This document shows, piece by piece, positions 1 through 8,557 of a DNA stretch of 64,000 nt. Numbering within the stretch: the first letter of the stretch is position 1; each line of letters opens with the position of its first letter. A model generated the notes under the pieces. That model was not told the origin of the DNA and searched no databases. It saw only the letters and a list, made by a program, of their open reading frames with translations. The position numbers and the translations under genes are program-made. Source of the stretch: CAVTWY01 sp963738615 (GTDB lineage: Bacteria; Pseudomonadota; Gammaproteobacteria; Burkholderiales; Burkholderiaceae_C); assembly GCA_963738615.1 (NCBI GenBank), contig CAVTXI010000012.1, positions 806,001 through 870,000 of the forward strand. The letters run 5' to 3'.

Positions 1-509
1 GAGGTTGTCTTTGGTCCAAGCGACGATGCCGTCGGGCATGCGGTCGAACGTCAGCAGCCAACCGATCGCGGCCGACGCCATGATCACCAGCAGCACCACG
101 CCGGTCGCGAGGCCCGCGTCGACGATCGAGCGGTGCAGACGGCCGATTCCAAGGTCGCGATAGATCACCGCCGACACCACGCCGGCATACAGCGTCGACA
201 GCACCGCCACCTCGGTCGGCGTGGCGACGCCGAAGCGCAGCAGGATCACGATCAGCACCGGCAGCACCAGCGCGGGCGCGGCGTAGAGCAACTGCTTGCG
301 GAACACGGTCCAGTCGAGCTTGGCCGTCTCGCGCGGGAAGTTGCGGCGCTTGCCCACCCACCAGCACACGGCCATGAAGCCGCCGCACATCAACAGCCCC
401 GGCAGGATGCCGGCGACGAACAGCGCCGCGATCGACGTGTTGCTGACCAGCGCGCAGAGGATCATGGGGATCGACGGCGGAATCAAGATGTCGATCGAGG
501 CTGCCGCGT
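1..509 (-). pseudogene. TRAP transporter large permease (DctM-type), 5'-truncated fragment, runs off window
   Basis: Reading the minus strand from about 509 to 1 gives one open frame with the DctM signature ILIPPSIPMI, followed by long hydrophobic segments separated by basic loops (KRRNFPRE, YRDLGIGR). In DctM proteins this motif lies roughly 150 residues from the N-terminus, so the first third of the protein is absent. No in-frame start fits. Directly before the fragment is a normal-looking start of another gene: Shine-Dalgarno AAGGA (523-527) and ATG (512-510), which enters a frame that stops after nine codons. A deletion or misjoin has therefore probably fused the start region of an upstream TRAP gene (likely the solute receptor) to the middle of dctM. 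The intact system would import an organic acid by cation symport. The fragment lies downstream of transketolase and SDR genes on the same strand. The family call is firm; the cause of the truncation is inferred. Confidence 0.8.
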
Positions 510-550
510 CATGGTGTGTGTGTCCTTGAATTGAGTGACGTTGTGCTCGG

Positions 551-2554
551 TCAGTTGGAAGCGTTGAGCAGACGCTGAGCGTTTGACACCACCGCCTGCG
601 CGGTGATGCCGAAGTGTTCGTAGAGGACCTCGGCCGCAGCCGATGCGCCGAATCCCTTCATGCCGACAAAGGCGCCGCGCGCGCCGAGCCAGCGGTCCCA
701 TCCGAAGCGGCATGCGGCTTCGATGGCGACGCGCACGGTGCCGGGGCCGAGCACGCTGTCTCGATAGGCTTCGTCCTGCTGCTCGAAGAGTTCCCAGCTC
801 GGCATCGACACGACCGCGGTCGCAATGCCTTGCGCCTGCAGTTGCTCGCGCGCCTGCATCGCGATCAGGACTTCGGAGCCGGTGGCAAGCAGCGTGACGC
901 GGCGCGCGCCGCCTTCGGCGTCGGCCAGCACGTAGGCGCCGCGGCGCGAGAGGTTCTGATTCGTGTGCGACGCCCGCACGCGCGGCAGCGCCTGGCGCGC
1001 GAACACGAGCGACACCGGCGTCGCGCGCTGCTCGAGCGCGATGGCCCAGCACTCGGCCACTTCGACCGCGTCGGCCGGCCGCAGCACCAGCATGTTCGGC
1101 ATCGCGCGCAGCGACGCGAGGATCTCGACCGGCTGGTGCGTCGGCCCGTTGCGGCCGATGCCGATCGAATCGTGGCTGAAGACGAACTTCACCGGCAGGC
1201 CCATCAACGCGGCCATGCGCATCGACGGGCGTTCGTAGTCCGAGAACGGAAGGTACGTGACCGCGAGCGGCATCACGCCGCCGTGCGCGGCCAGGCCGTT
1301 GGCCAGCGATCCCATCGCGTGTTCGCGTACGCCGCAATGAACGTAGGTGCCGCTGCGGTCGCCGACGGTGAAGGCTTTCGCACCGCGCTTGTGGTCGGTC
1401 GGCGCCTCGAGGTCGGCGCAGGCGACGATGCGCTCGGGCAGCAGCGGGCGCAGGGTTTCGTTGATGTCGGCGCTGAGGTTGATGCCACCCAGTGGCTTGC
1501 TATCGCCGTCGACGGCGCGACGCTTGAAGTCGAGCAGCGCGTCGTGCACGGACGCCGGCAACTCGCCACGCATCGTGCGCTCGAACTCGGCCCGCTGCGC
1601 GGCCGGCAACGCCGCGACGTGTTGGCGCCAGGCCTCATGGTCCGTCGCGCTGCGCTGTCCCGCGGCGCGCCACGCGTCGAGGACCGACGCCGGAACGTCG
1701 AACGATGCGTGCGGCCAGTCATAACGTTCGCTCATCGCGGCGCGGTCGGTGTCGAACAGCTTCGCGCTGTGCCCGCCGCGCTGGCCCTCGAGCCGCGCGA
1801 TGCCGCGCGCGATGACTGTGCGGCACGCGATCATCGACGGACGCGGGTCGCCGTAGACGTTGTCGATCGCCGCATCGACGGCCTCGAGGTCGTGCCCGTC
1901 GATCTCCTGCACGTGCCAGCCGGCAACGCGAAATCGCTCGGCCACGTTCTCGCTGATCGACAGGTTCGTCGCGCCGTCGTCGGTGATTCGGTTGTCGTCC
2001 CAGAAGAAGGTGAGCTTGCTTAAGCGCAGGTGACCCGCGAGCGCGATCACTTCCTGACCCACGCCTTCTTGCAAGCAACCGTCACCGACGAAGGCCCAGG
2101 TGCGATGGTTCACTAGCGCGTCGCCGAAGCGCGCGTTCAACGACGCTTCGGCGATCGCCATGCCGAGCGCGTTCGCGATGCCCTGCCCCAGCGGCCCGGT
2201 CGTGACTTCGATGCCCGAGGCGACATCGCGCTCGGGGTGCCCGGCGCAATGCGAGCCGAGCACGCGGAACGTTTCGAGCTGCGAGCGGTCGATGCGCGAA
2301 TGCCCCGTGAGGTACAGCAGCGCATACAGCAGCATCGACCCGTGGCCGTTGCTCAGCACGAAGCGATCACGATCCCACCAGTCGGGCGCCGATGCGTCGA
2401 TCCGCAGGTGCCGCGCATACAGCACGCTCGCGATCTCGGCCATGCCCAGCGGCACGCCTTGATGGCCTTCGCCCGCGCGCAGGATCGCGTCGACCGCGAG
2501 AAAGCGGATCGCGTGAGCCTGCGATTGCAGCGGATGCTGTGTCCACGGCCGCAC
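551..2554 (-). CDS. tkt: Transketolase (ThDP-dependent)
   Basis: A 667-residue protein of normal transketolase length, with N-terminal pyrimidine-binding features (SNGHGSM near residues 68-74) and the ThDP motif GDGCLQEG near 157 running to DDN. The middle Pyr domain holds the EHAMGS-type segment (VREHAMGSLANG), and a C-terminal transketolase domain follows. It transfers two-carbon ketol units between sugar phosphates, with ThDP and Mg2+, in the cytoplasm. The start is GTG, placed directly after the TGA of the upstream SDR gene, so the two are translationally coupled. The setting (SDR dehydrogenase, TRAP permease, LysR regulator) suggests a catabolic copy serving uptake and breakdown of a sugar or sugar acid rather than the central pentose-phosphate enzyme; that assignment is inference. 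Nothing is broken in this gene. Confidence 0.93.
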   Translation of the reverse strand: MRPWTQHPLQSQAHAIRFLAVDAILRAGEGHQGVPLGMAEIASVLYARHLRIDASAPDWWDRDRFVLSNGHGSMLLYALLYLTGHSRIDRSQLETFRVLGSHCAGHPERDVASGIEVTTGPLGQGIANALGMAIAEASLNARFGDALVNHRTWAFVGDGCLQEGVGQEVIALAGHLRLSKLTFFWDDNRITDDGATNLSISENVAERFRVAGWHVQEIDGHDLEAVDAAIDNVYGDPRPSMIACRTVIARGIARLEGQRGGHSAKLFDTDRAAMSERYDWPHASFDVPASVLDAWRAAGQRSATDHEAWRQHVAALPAAQRAEFERTMRGELPASVHDALLDFKRRAVDGDSKPLGGINLSADINETLRPLLPERIVACADLEAPTDHKRGAKAFTVGDRSGTYVHCGVREHAMGSLANGLAAHGGVMPLAVTYLPFSDYERPSMRMAALMGLPVKFVFSHDSIGIGRNGPTHQPVEILASLRAMPNMLVLRPADAVEVAECWAIALEQRATPVSLVFARQALPRVRASHTNQNLSRRGAYVLADAEGGARRVTLLATGSEVLIAMQAREQLQAQGIATAVVSMPSWELFEQQDEAYRDSVLGPGTVRVAIEAACRFGWDRWLGARGAFVGMKGFGASAAAEVLYEHFGITAQAVVSNAQRLLNASN

Positions 2555-3303
2555 TCAGTGAATCAACATGCCGCCGTTGACGTCGAGCGTGACGCCGGTG
2601 CAGTACTTCGACAGGTCACTCGCCAGGAACGTCACGCAGCCCGCCACGTCGGCAGGCTCACCGATGCGGTTCAGCGGAATCTGCTCGAGGATGCCCTTCA
2701 TGCGGTCATCGGGGATCAGGCCCTTGTTGATGTCGGTCGCGATCAGCCCCGGGGTGACGCAGTTGACGCGAATGCCGTCGATGCCGCATTCACGCGCGAT
2801 CGCACGCGCCAGGCCCAGCACGCCGGCCTTCGCGGCCGAGTAGTGCGGCCCGCCCAGGATGCCGCCGCCGCGCTGCGCGCTGACCGACGAGATGCAGACG
2901 ATCGAGCCCGACTTCTGCTGTCGCATCTGCGGCAGCACCGCTTGGACATGTACAGCGTGCCGCGCAGGCTCACGTCGAGCACCGCGTCGTAGTCGGCCGG
3001 CGTGATGTCGACGACCTTGCGCGGCTGCGTGATGCCGGCGTTGTTGACCAGCACGTCGATGCGGCCCATCGCCTTCACGACTTCAGCCACGGCGCGGTCG
3101 CACGAAGCCTTGTCGGTCACGTCGGCGACCACGCCGAGGTGCCCCTGGCCCAGCTTGGCCGCGGCGCCCGCGGGGTCGGCGCGTTCGAGGTCCAGCAGCG
3201 CAACGCGCGCGCCTTGCGCGGCCATCATCTTCGCGGTGGCGTAGCCCAGGCCGTTGAGCCCGGCCCCGCCGGTGATGATCGCGACCTTGTCTTTCAGCAG
3301 CAT
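2555..3303 (-). CDS. SDR-family oxidoreductase, interrupted by one apparent frameshift
   Basis: Two overlapping frames together make a classical short-chain dehydrogenase. The first carries a variant nucleotide-binding loop (TGGAGLNGLGYATA), the NNAG motif and the DVTD segment. The second carries the catalytic serine region (SIVCISSVSAQ), then YSAAKAG (catalytic Tyr and Lys), the NCVTPG loop and a C-terminus ending GGMLIH. The frame breaks at about 2940/2941, where AAGCGGTG is read but AAGGCGGTG (Lys-Ala-Val) is expected, so one G is missing. With it restored, the length is 249 residues, normal for the family. The enzyme is probably NAD(P)-dependent and acts on a polyol or hydroxy acid that feeds the following transketolase. 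A sequencing error or a recent mutation explains the break equally well from sequence alone. Confidence 0.85.
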
Positions 3304-3397
3304 CGATGTCTCCTTGATTCGTCACGGTCCCGTTCGGGAATGGACGCAATTGTTCGAACCAGGCTGCATGCCGACAAGCGATATCTCGTCAGCCTAA

Positions 3398-3414
3398 GAT
3401 GACAGTTCGTCATC
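3398..3414. promoter_or_regulatory. LysR-type operator (inverted repeat, T-N11-A)
   Basis: GATGAC-agttc-GTCATC is a perfect 6-bp inverted repeat with a 5-bp spacer and contains the T-N11-A pattern of LysR-type binding sites. It lies 20 bp upstream of the LysR gene start and about 95 bp upstream of the divergent SDR gene. That position suits autoregulation of lysR and control of the SDR-transketolase-TRAP operon. The palindrome is seen directly; its role is inferred from position. Confidence 0.6.
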
Positions 3415-3433
3415 CAACGACCGGGTTGCCCCT

Positions 3434-4327
3434 ATGTCGAACTTGCCGCCGCTGCCGACGTTGATGGCCTTCGAGGCTGTGGCGCGCCGCCGCAGCTTCG
3501 CGCACGCTGCGACCGAGTTGCACCTGACCGCCTCGGCCATCAGCCACCAGGTCACGCGGCTCGAAGAACAACTCGGCGTGCGCCTGTTCGAGCGCAACGC
3601 GCACGGCGTTCGCGTGAGTGCGGCCGGTGAGCGATACCTCGAGCGCGTGGGCGCGGCGCTGGCGGCCATCACCGCTGCCACCGACGACCTGCGCCAAGGC
3701 GTCAGCAACAGCCTGTACGTGCATTCGACGCCGAGCCTGGCCGCGCTGTGGCTGATGCCGCGGCTGCGCGCCTTCGCGGAACAGCATCCCGAGATCTCGC
3801 TGAACCTGTCGGCGGCGCACACCCACAGCGAGTTCGCGCTGGGTCAGGCCGACCTCGACATCCGCTACGGCGTGCCCAACTGGCCGGGCCTCGAGGTCGA
3901 GCCGATCTTCGAAGAAAAGATCCTGCCGCTTGCCAGCCCCGCCTTCATCCGCGAGCGGCGCCTGAAGCGCCCCGAGCATCTGGCGAACATGCCGCTGATC
4001 CAGAGCAACGTCAACGTCGTGCAGTGGTCCGACTGGTTCGCCGCATTCACCGATCAACGCGCGCCCGAACGTTTCGCACTGCGGTTCGACCGCGCGCAGA
4101 TGTCACTCGAAGCCGCGGCGCAAGGTGTGGGTGTCGCTCTCGAAAGCGCCGTGATCGCCGAGCGGCATCTGGCGAAAGGCAGCCTGAAGCCGGTGTTCGC
4201 GCTCGCGAAGTCGATTCCGGTCAAGGCGCATTTCGCGGTGTACCCGGCGCGGCACGCGAAGCGCGCGCCGGTCGAGGCGTTCCTGACGTGGCTGCGCCGG
4301 GAGGCGGCGAAGGGGTCGAAGCGATGA
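3434..4327 (+). CDS. LysR-family transcriptional regulator (GcvA-like)
   Basis: A 297-residue LysR protein. Residues 8-65 form the winged helix-turn-helix (FEAVARRRSFAHAATEL, then SAISHQVTRLEEQLGVRLF). The rest is a substrate-binding co-inducer domain beginning near residue 93 (LYVHSTPSLAALWLMPRL), a pattern typical of GcvA-like members. It is divergent from the SDR-transketolase-TRAP operon with a perfect palindromic operator between them, so it most likely senses a pathway metabolite and regulates that operon and itself. The start was chosen because it immediately precedes the HTH and follows the operator. The restriction-modification island begins 19 bp after its stop. Confidence 0.92.
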   Translation: MSNLPPLPTLMAFEAVARRRSFAHAATELHLTASAISHQVTRLEEQLGVRLFERNAHGVRVSAAGERYLERVGAALAAITAATDDLRQGVSNSLYVHSTPSLAALWLMPRLRAFAEQHPEISLNLSAAHTHSEFALGQADLDIRYGVPNWPGLEVEPIFEEKILPLASPAFIRERRLKRPEHLANMPLIQSNVNVVQWSDWFAAFTDQRAPERFALRFDRAQMSLEAAAQGVGVALESAVIAERHLAKGSLKPVFALAKSIPVKAHFAVYPARHAKRAPVEAFLTWLRREAAKGSKR

Positions 4328-4346
4328 AGACACAGGTGCGGCAGCG

Positions 4347-4817
4347 ATGCCCGATCGACTGACGCCCGAGCAGCGGCGCGCCCTCATGGGTCGAATCCGA
4401 TCGACCGACACGCGTCCGGAGATCACCGTGCGGCGCCTGCTTCACGAGCTCGGCTATCGATACGTCCTGCACGACAAGCGCCTGCCCGGCACGCCGGACC
4501 TGGTGTTTCCCAGCCGCGCGTGCGTCGTGATGGTTCACGGCTGCTTCTGGCACGGTCATGGGTGCGGCCGAGGCTTCGAGCCGGCGAGGAATCGTGCCTA
4601 CTGGAAAGCCAAGCTCGATGCCAACCGCCGCCGCGACCGGCGCAAGGAACGAGAACTGCGCCGACTCGGTTGGCGCGTGATGACGGTATGGGAGTGCAAG
4701 GTCGCTGCGACCAAGCGCGATGCCCTCGTGCATCGTCTCGTGACGTTTCTCGGGCCGTCGACGCGAACACTGGATGTAACATCAGCCCAAACGCGAAGAG
4801 GACCTCATGCCCTATGA
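4347..4817 (+). CDS. vsr: Very short patch repair endonuclease (Vsr)
   Basis: A 156-residue protein of the Vsr mismatch endonuclease family. The N-terminus has the characteristic ALMGRIRSTDTRPEI segment; PGTPDLVFPSR carries the catalytic aspartate, and VVMVHGCFWHGHGC carries the histidines and cysteine of the metal and zinc sites. WECKV lies near the C-terminus. Vsr nicks next to T in the T:G mismatches that arise when 5-methylcytosine deaminates, so it normally accompanies a C5 cytosine methyltransferase. Here its 3' end overlaps the methyltransferase start by 11 bp, which strongly supports that pairing. The C-terminal 20 residues beyond the family core are likely variable tail. Confidence 0.95.
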   Translation: MPDRLTPEQRRALMGRIRSTDTRPEITVRRLLHELGYRYVLHDKRLPGTPDLVFPSRACVVMVHGCFWHGHGCGRGFEPARNRAYWKAKLDANRRRDRRKERELRRLGWRVMTVWECKVAATKRDALVHRLVTFLGPSTRTLDVTSAQTRRGPHAL

Positions 4818-5976
4818 CCTGACCGAGGAACAACGCGACCGCTACCGCGCCACCACGGTCCGGTCTCAGGCGCGCAAAAGGCTGATGTTGCGCGACCTCG
4901 ATGGCGGCGCTGCTGTCGGCGTGCCCATGGGCGAGCGCCTTGATGTCGACGATCTGATGCCCCCACTCGATCCCGGCGGCATGACGGCGCTGTCGCTGTT
5001 CAGCGGGGGCGGTGGCCTCGATCTGGGCTTCGAACGCGCGGGCTACGGTCACGCAGCGGCCTTCGAAGTCTTGGACATCTGCGGTCAGACGCTGCGCGCC
5101 AACCGGCCTCACTGGGACGTGCGCAGCGGCGACATCGACGGCGACGTTCGCCGCGCCCCGTTCACGAGCTTTCGCGGCGTCGATGTCGTGCACGGCGGCC
5201 CACCGTGCCAGCCGTTCTCGATCGCCGGCCATCGTGCGGGCGCAGCCGATCCGCGCAATATGTGGCCCGAGTTCGTGCGCAGCATCCATCAGGCCCGACC
5301 GCGCGCCTTCGTGGCGGAGAACGTGCCGGGCATGCTCGATCGGAAGTTCGAAGAATTTGTGAGGCGCCACATACTGGCACCGCTCGAAGGCAGATACACG
5401 ATCTTCAGCTTCGTGCTTTCAGCGCAGGACTTCGGCGTGCCGCAGGCCCGTCGGCGCTTGTTCTTCGTCGGTTTCCGCGCGGCGCGCGATGCGGCACGCT
5501 GGTGCGCGCCCGAGCGCACGCATGGTGACGAGGGCGATCTGTTCGGCCCCTTGCTGCCGCACAACACCGCTCGCAGGAGTCTCGGATTGCCGGACATCGC
5601 CTATGACGTCGTTGCCCCTACGCTGCGATCAGGCTTCACGGGTCCACGCAAGACTACCGGCGTGTTGAACAGCAAGGCAGCGCTGCGCGTGTGGCACTTG
5701 CTGCACCTCTGGCCGAACGGCGTGCAGCCGACGCGCTCGATCGCCGACGTCTACCCACCCGAGAACGGCCACGTGCGCATGTGCGTCGACGACTGTGCGC
5801 TGCTGCAGGGCTTTCCAGCCGATTGGCGATTCAGTGGTGCGGTCTACCAGGTGCTCGGCCAGATCGGCAACAGCGTATGCCCGCCTGTGGCTTACGCCGT
5901 TGCGCGTCAGGTTCGGCGCGCGCTCGAGGGGGCTGTCAGTGGCTTCGGGCGGCCGGGCGCCACGGACGGGTGCTGA
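4807..5976 (+). CDS. DNA (cytosine-5-)-methyltransferase, type II R-M
   Basis: A 389-residue C5 methyltransferase with all main motifs in order: motif I SLFSGGGGLDLGFERAGY (AdoMet binding, about residues 63-80), motif IV GGPPCQPFS with the catalytic Cys near 134, motif VI ENVPGM near 171, motif VIII QARRRLFF, and motifs IX-X ending in GQIGNSVCPP. A variable target-recognition region lies between VIII and IX. It methylates cytosine in its own recognition site, protecting the DNA from the nuclease encoded immediately downstream. Its start overlaps vsr and its stop overlaps the nuclease start (TGATG), so the three genes form one translationally coupled island. The recognition sequence cannot be deduced from the sequence alone. 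Confidence 0.95.
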   Translation: MPYDLTEEQRDRYRATTVRSQARKRLMLRDLDGGAAVGVPMGERLDVDDLMPPLDPGGMTALSLFSGGGGLDLGFERAGYGHAAAFEVLDICGQTLRANRPHWDVRSGDIDGDVRRAPFTSFRGVDVVHGGPPCQPFSIAGHRAGAADPRNMWPEFVRSIHQARPRAFVAENVPGMLDRKFEEFVRRHILAPLEGRYTIFSFVLSAQDFGVPQARRRLFFVGFRAARDAARWCAPERTHGDEGDLFGPLLPHNTARRSLGLPDIAYDVVAPTLRSGFTGPRKTTGVLNSKAALRVWHLLHLWPNGVQPTRSIADVYPPENGHVRMCVDDCALLQGFPADWRFSGAVYQVLGQIGNSVCPPVAYAVARQVRRALEGAVSGFGRPGATDGC

Positions 5977-6716
5977 TGCCCGTTCAGGACGACGAACGCG
6001 AGCGCGAGCTCGTGCGCATGTTCAACCTGGAATGGGATCCGGCGCACCAACGATCGGGGGTCGATGCGGTTCTGGATGTCGTGATTAGCGATCGAACCTT
6101 TCGTTTCGATGTCGAGGTGAAGTCGACGACGGGAGGAACCGTTTCGACCGCACGCGACGTCGGCATGGAGCACATCCAGCGCTGGCGCCGCATGCTCTTC
6201 GTCATCGGCTTCTACTCGCGCGACGCCCGTCGACCCGAGCTGCAGCGCTGCCTGTGCCTGACGCCGGTCGACATGGAGCCCTGGATCGCATCGATCGAGT
6301 CGAAGATCCTGGTCGACTTCAAACTCGCTCAGCGCGCAGCGAGAAGGCTGACGCTCGAAGACCTGCACGAGGTGTGCGGTGCGAAGGACGCCTATTCGCT
6401 GCAAGACGCGAAGCGCTTGCACAAGAGCCAGTGGACTGCCGAGCAGTACGCCGCCGCGCTTGACACGGGGCTTGGCAAGGAACGCAGGATGTCGAAAGCG
6501 AAGATGCTCGAGTTGCTTCAGCTGCGGTCGCGATACATCGCGGAGCGCGGCGCGACGTTGAACAACCCGCACATCACGAAGAAGCACTTGTCGCAATTCG
6601 ACGGCACCGATCGATTGTCATCAGGCTCGAGATGGGCGCAGCACATACGTGCGCTTGCAGCTGATTTCGCCAAGGCCCACTCGGGCCATCCCGCTGTCGT
6701 TGCCGCCGGACGATAA
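5976..6716 (+). CDS. Putative type II restriction endonuclease, PD-(D/E)XK fold
   Basis: The ATG overlaps the methyltransferase stop (TGATG), which decides the start over a longer upstream reading; the product is 246 residues. Near residues 25-50 an acidic residue (GVDAVLD) is followed by FDVEVKSTTGG, matching the D...E-x-K catalytic core of PD-(D/E)XK nucleases. The remainder is basic and helical (RWRRM, KRLHKSQW, SKAKMLELLQLRSRYI), with no second enzymatic motif. Position alone makes it the partner nuclease of the C5 methyltransferase and Vsr. I do not recognise the specificity group, and the family assignment rests on the short catalytic motif plus context. Confidence 0.75.
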   Translation: MPVQDDERERELVRMFNLEWDPAHQRSGVDAVLDVVISDRTFRFDVEVKSTTGGTVSTARDVGMEHIQRWRRMLFVIGFYSRDARRPELQRCLCLTPVDMEPWIASIESKILVDFKLAQRAARRLTLEDLHEVCGAKDAYSLQDAKRLHKSQWTAEQYAAALDTGLGKERRMSKAKMLELLQLRSRYIAERGATLNNPHITKKHLSQFDGTDRLSSGSRWAQHIRALAADFAKAHSGHPAVVAAGR

Positions 6717-6733
6717 AGGACGGAGGAACTTCC

Positions 6734-7420
6734 ATGCGAGCAAGCAACCATCGAGCGACTCTTCTTGCGGCTACCCTGGCCTTGGCCCTGACCGGCTGCG
6801 GCACCGCGCCACTGATGATCGACGACTCGAGATCGCCGAGCGCATCGGTGCGCGGCGTACTTCGCTTCGGTGAAGACAAGCGCGGCGGGATCGAGGCCGA
6901 GTGGATCCGTGCGCGCGGGGAAGGAACGCAGATCACCACGGGATTTGCCACCACTGTCTTCGGGACCGACGTGCCGGAACGTACGGCGCTGTCGCATACG
7001 GCCACGGCTGACCGCTTCTTCTTGGGCTACAACCGGCTGCTGTTCGGCGACCGGCCATTCGAGATGGAATGGTTCGCGGGCGCCGCGGGCGAGCGCATCG
7101 CGTGGACCACGGTGATTCCGGGTTCGCCCTCGGCCACGACGCTGGCGTCGACGCAATCGGCCGTCGGGCTCAGCGGCGGCGTGCTGGGCCGCTACAAGTT
7201 CAACGAGGCTTGGGCGGTCGACGCGCGTGTGCGTGGCGTCACCGGCCGCATCAACGGCATGCGCGGCGAGCTCGCGGTGTCGTTGCGTCCCGTGCGCCAA
7301 CTGCGCTTGCGCGCGGGGTACGCGCACAACGAGATCAACACCCGCGTCAGGGACGCCGCGACGCGGCTGGAATTGAAGGCACGGGGGCCCTTCCTTTCGC
7401 TTGGCTTCGAGTTGGACTGA
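6734..7420 (+). CDS. Predicted outer-membrane lipoprotein, unknown function
   Basis: A 228-residue protein beginning MRASNHRATLLAATLALALTGCG, a lipoprotein signal peptide with lipobox LTGC. The mature part alternates short amphipathic stretches (RFFLGYNRLLFGDRPFEMEW, LRLRAGYAHNEINTRV) and ends in an aromatic, barrel-like terminus (FLSLGFELD), suggesting a small beta-barrel or a barrel-associated protein. No catalytic motif was recognised. It lies 17 bp after the restriction enzyme and its stop codon is embedded in a GATC repeat just before the LytS-like kinase gene. It could be regulated by, or act as an envelope input for, that two-component pair, but this is conjecture. Confidence 0.7.
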   Translation: MRASNHRATLLAATLALALTGCGTAPLMIDDSRSPSASVRGVLRFGEDKRGGIEAEWIRARGEGTQITTGFATTVFGTDVPERTALSHTATADRFFLGYNRLLFGDRPFEMEWFAGAAGERIAWTTVIPGSPSATTLASTQSAVGLSGGVLGRYKFNEAWAVDARVRGVTGRINGMRGELAVSLRPVRQLRLRAGYAHNEINTRVRDAATRLELKARGPFLSLGFELD

Positions 7421-7442
7421 TCGATCGATCGATCGATCGATC
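7419..7442. repeat. Tetranucleotide repeat (GATC)x6
   Basis: Six perfect copies of GATC overlap the TGA stop of the lipoprotein gene and end 8 bp before the likely TTG start of the LytS-like kinase. The tract is self-complementary and makes five overlapping ATCGAT sites. Tetranucleotide tracts in a leader can change length by slippage and so alter translation of the gene behind them. Here it occupies the position expected for the kinase ribosome-binding region. Confidence 0.9.
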
Positions 7443-7450
7443 CCATCGCA

Positions 7451-8557
7451 TTGACAGTGCCGCCCAACGTCGACGACGACGACGCGCCACCGCCGATGCC
7501 GCTGGCCGGCTTCGGCATCGCCTGGGCGATCTTCTGGATCATGTCGATCACCGTGTCCGTGCTGGATCACCAGCGGCAAGGCAACGCGGACCTCTGGAAG
7601 CCGGTGTTCTGGGAGGGTACCTCCTTCATCGTCGCGAGCGCGATCGTCTGGACGCAATGGCGACGTGCCGTGAAAGGCGATCACCTGCTCGCACGGCCCT
7701 GGCGCTGGTTCGCGCGCAGCCTGCAATGGCTGCCGCTGGCGGCACCGGCATTCGTCGTGCTGGTCTACGCGCTGCGCCACGGCATCTATGCGCTGCTCGG
7801 CCAGACCTACCAGCACGCACCGTGGACCGCGGTGTTCGGCTTCGAAATGCTGAAGTTCGGCGTCTTCTTCCTGATGTTCACGGCGATCGTCTTCGGCATC
7901 CGTTCGCATGTGGTGCTGAGCCACGCACGCCTGAAGCTCGAGCGCGAGCGCGGCCTGGCGCGTGAAGCGCAGTTGCTGCAGCTGACACAGCAGCTCGAGC
8001 CGCACTTCCTGTTCAACGCCCTCAACACGATCGCGTCGACGATCCACACCGACCCGGACCTGGCCGACACGCTGCTGGTTCGCCTGGCAACACTGCTGCG
8101 CGCCGCGACCGATTTGAGCCGGCGCAGCGAGACCACGCTCGAAGAAGAGCTTCGCCTGCTCGAAGGCTACGCGGCGATCATGCGGCAGCGCTTTGCCGAT
8201 CGCGTGAACCTGCGCTTCGATGTCGCGAGCGCGCCGCCCACATGCCGCGTGCCGACGCTGATCCTGCAGCCGTTGCTCGAGAACGCGTTTCGCCACGGCG
8301 TCGAGCAACGCGTCAGCAGTGGCGAAGCGTCTTCGGTCTGCCACATCGTCGTGCGTGCCGGGCGTGAAGGCGATCGCTTGCGGCTCGAGGTGGAGGACGA
8401 CGTCGGCGTGCTGCCGGCCGCGCCGAAGTTCGGTGTGGGCCTCGAGAACCTTCGCCAAAGGCTGCGCACGCGATACGGCGATCGGGCCTTGCTCGAGTTG
8501 CGCACGCGCGAGTCCGGCGGCGTGCTGGCGCGCATCGAACTGCCATGCGAGTCCTGA
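7451..8557 (+). CDS. LytS/YpdA-type sensor histidine kinase
   Basis: A 368-residue membrane kinase. Four hydrophobic segments span about residues 20-155 (AWAIFWIMSITV, SFIVASAIVW, PAFVVLVYALRHGIYALLG, FGVFFLMFTAIVFGI). A short coiled stretch leads to the His_kinase domain, where QLEPHFLFNALNTI carries the phospho-acceptor His at residue 185. The HATPase_c domain has N-box LLENAFRHG and a G-box (GVGLENLRQRL). The start is TTG at 7451, immediately after a GATC repeat; a GTG at 7457 is an alternative. Its 3' end overlaps the response regulator by 13 bp, so the two form an operon. The stimulus is unknown. Confidence 0.9.
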   Translation: MTVPPNVDDDDAPPPMPLAGFGIAWAIFWIMSITVSVLDHQRQGNADLWKPVFWEGTSFIVASAIVWTQWRRAVKGDHLLARPWRWFARSLQWLPLAAPAFVVLVYALRHGIYALLGQTYQHAPWTAVFGFEMLKFGVFFLMFTAIVFGIRSHVVLSHARLKLERERGLAREAQLLQLTQQLEPHFLFNALNTIASTIHTDPDLADTLLVRLATLLRAATDLSRRSETTLEEELRLLEGYAAIMRQRFADRVNLRFDVASAPPTCRVPTLILQPLLENAFRHGVEQRVSSGEASSVCHIVVRAGREGDRLRLEVEDDVGVLPAAPKFGVGLENLRQRLRTRYGDRALLELRTRESGGVLARIELPCES

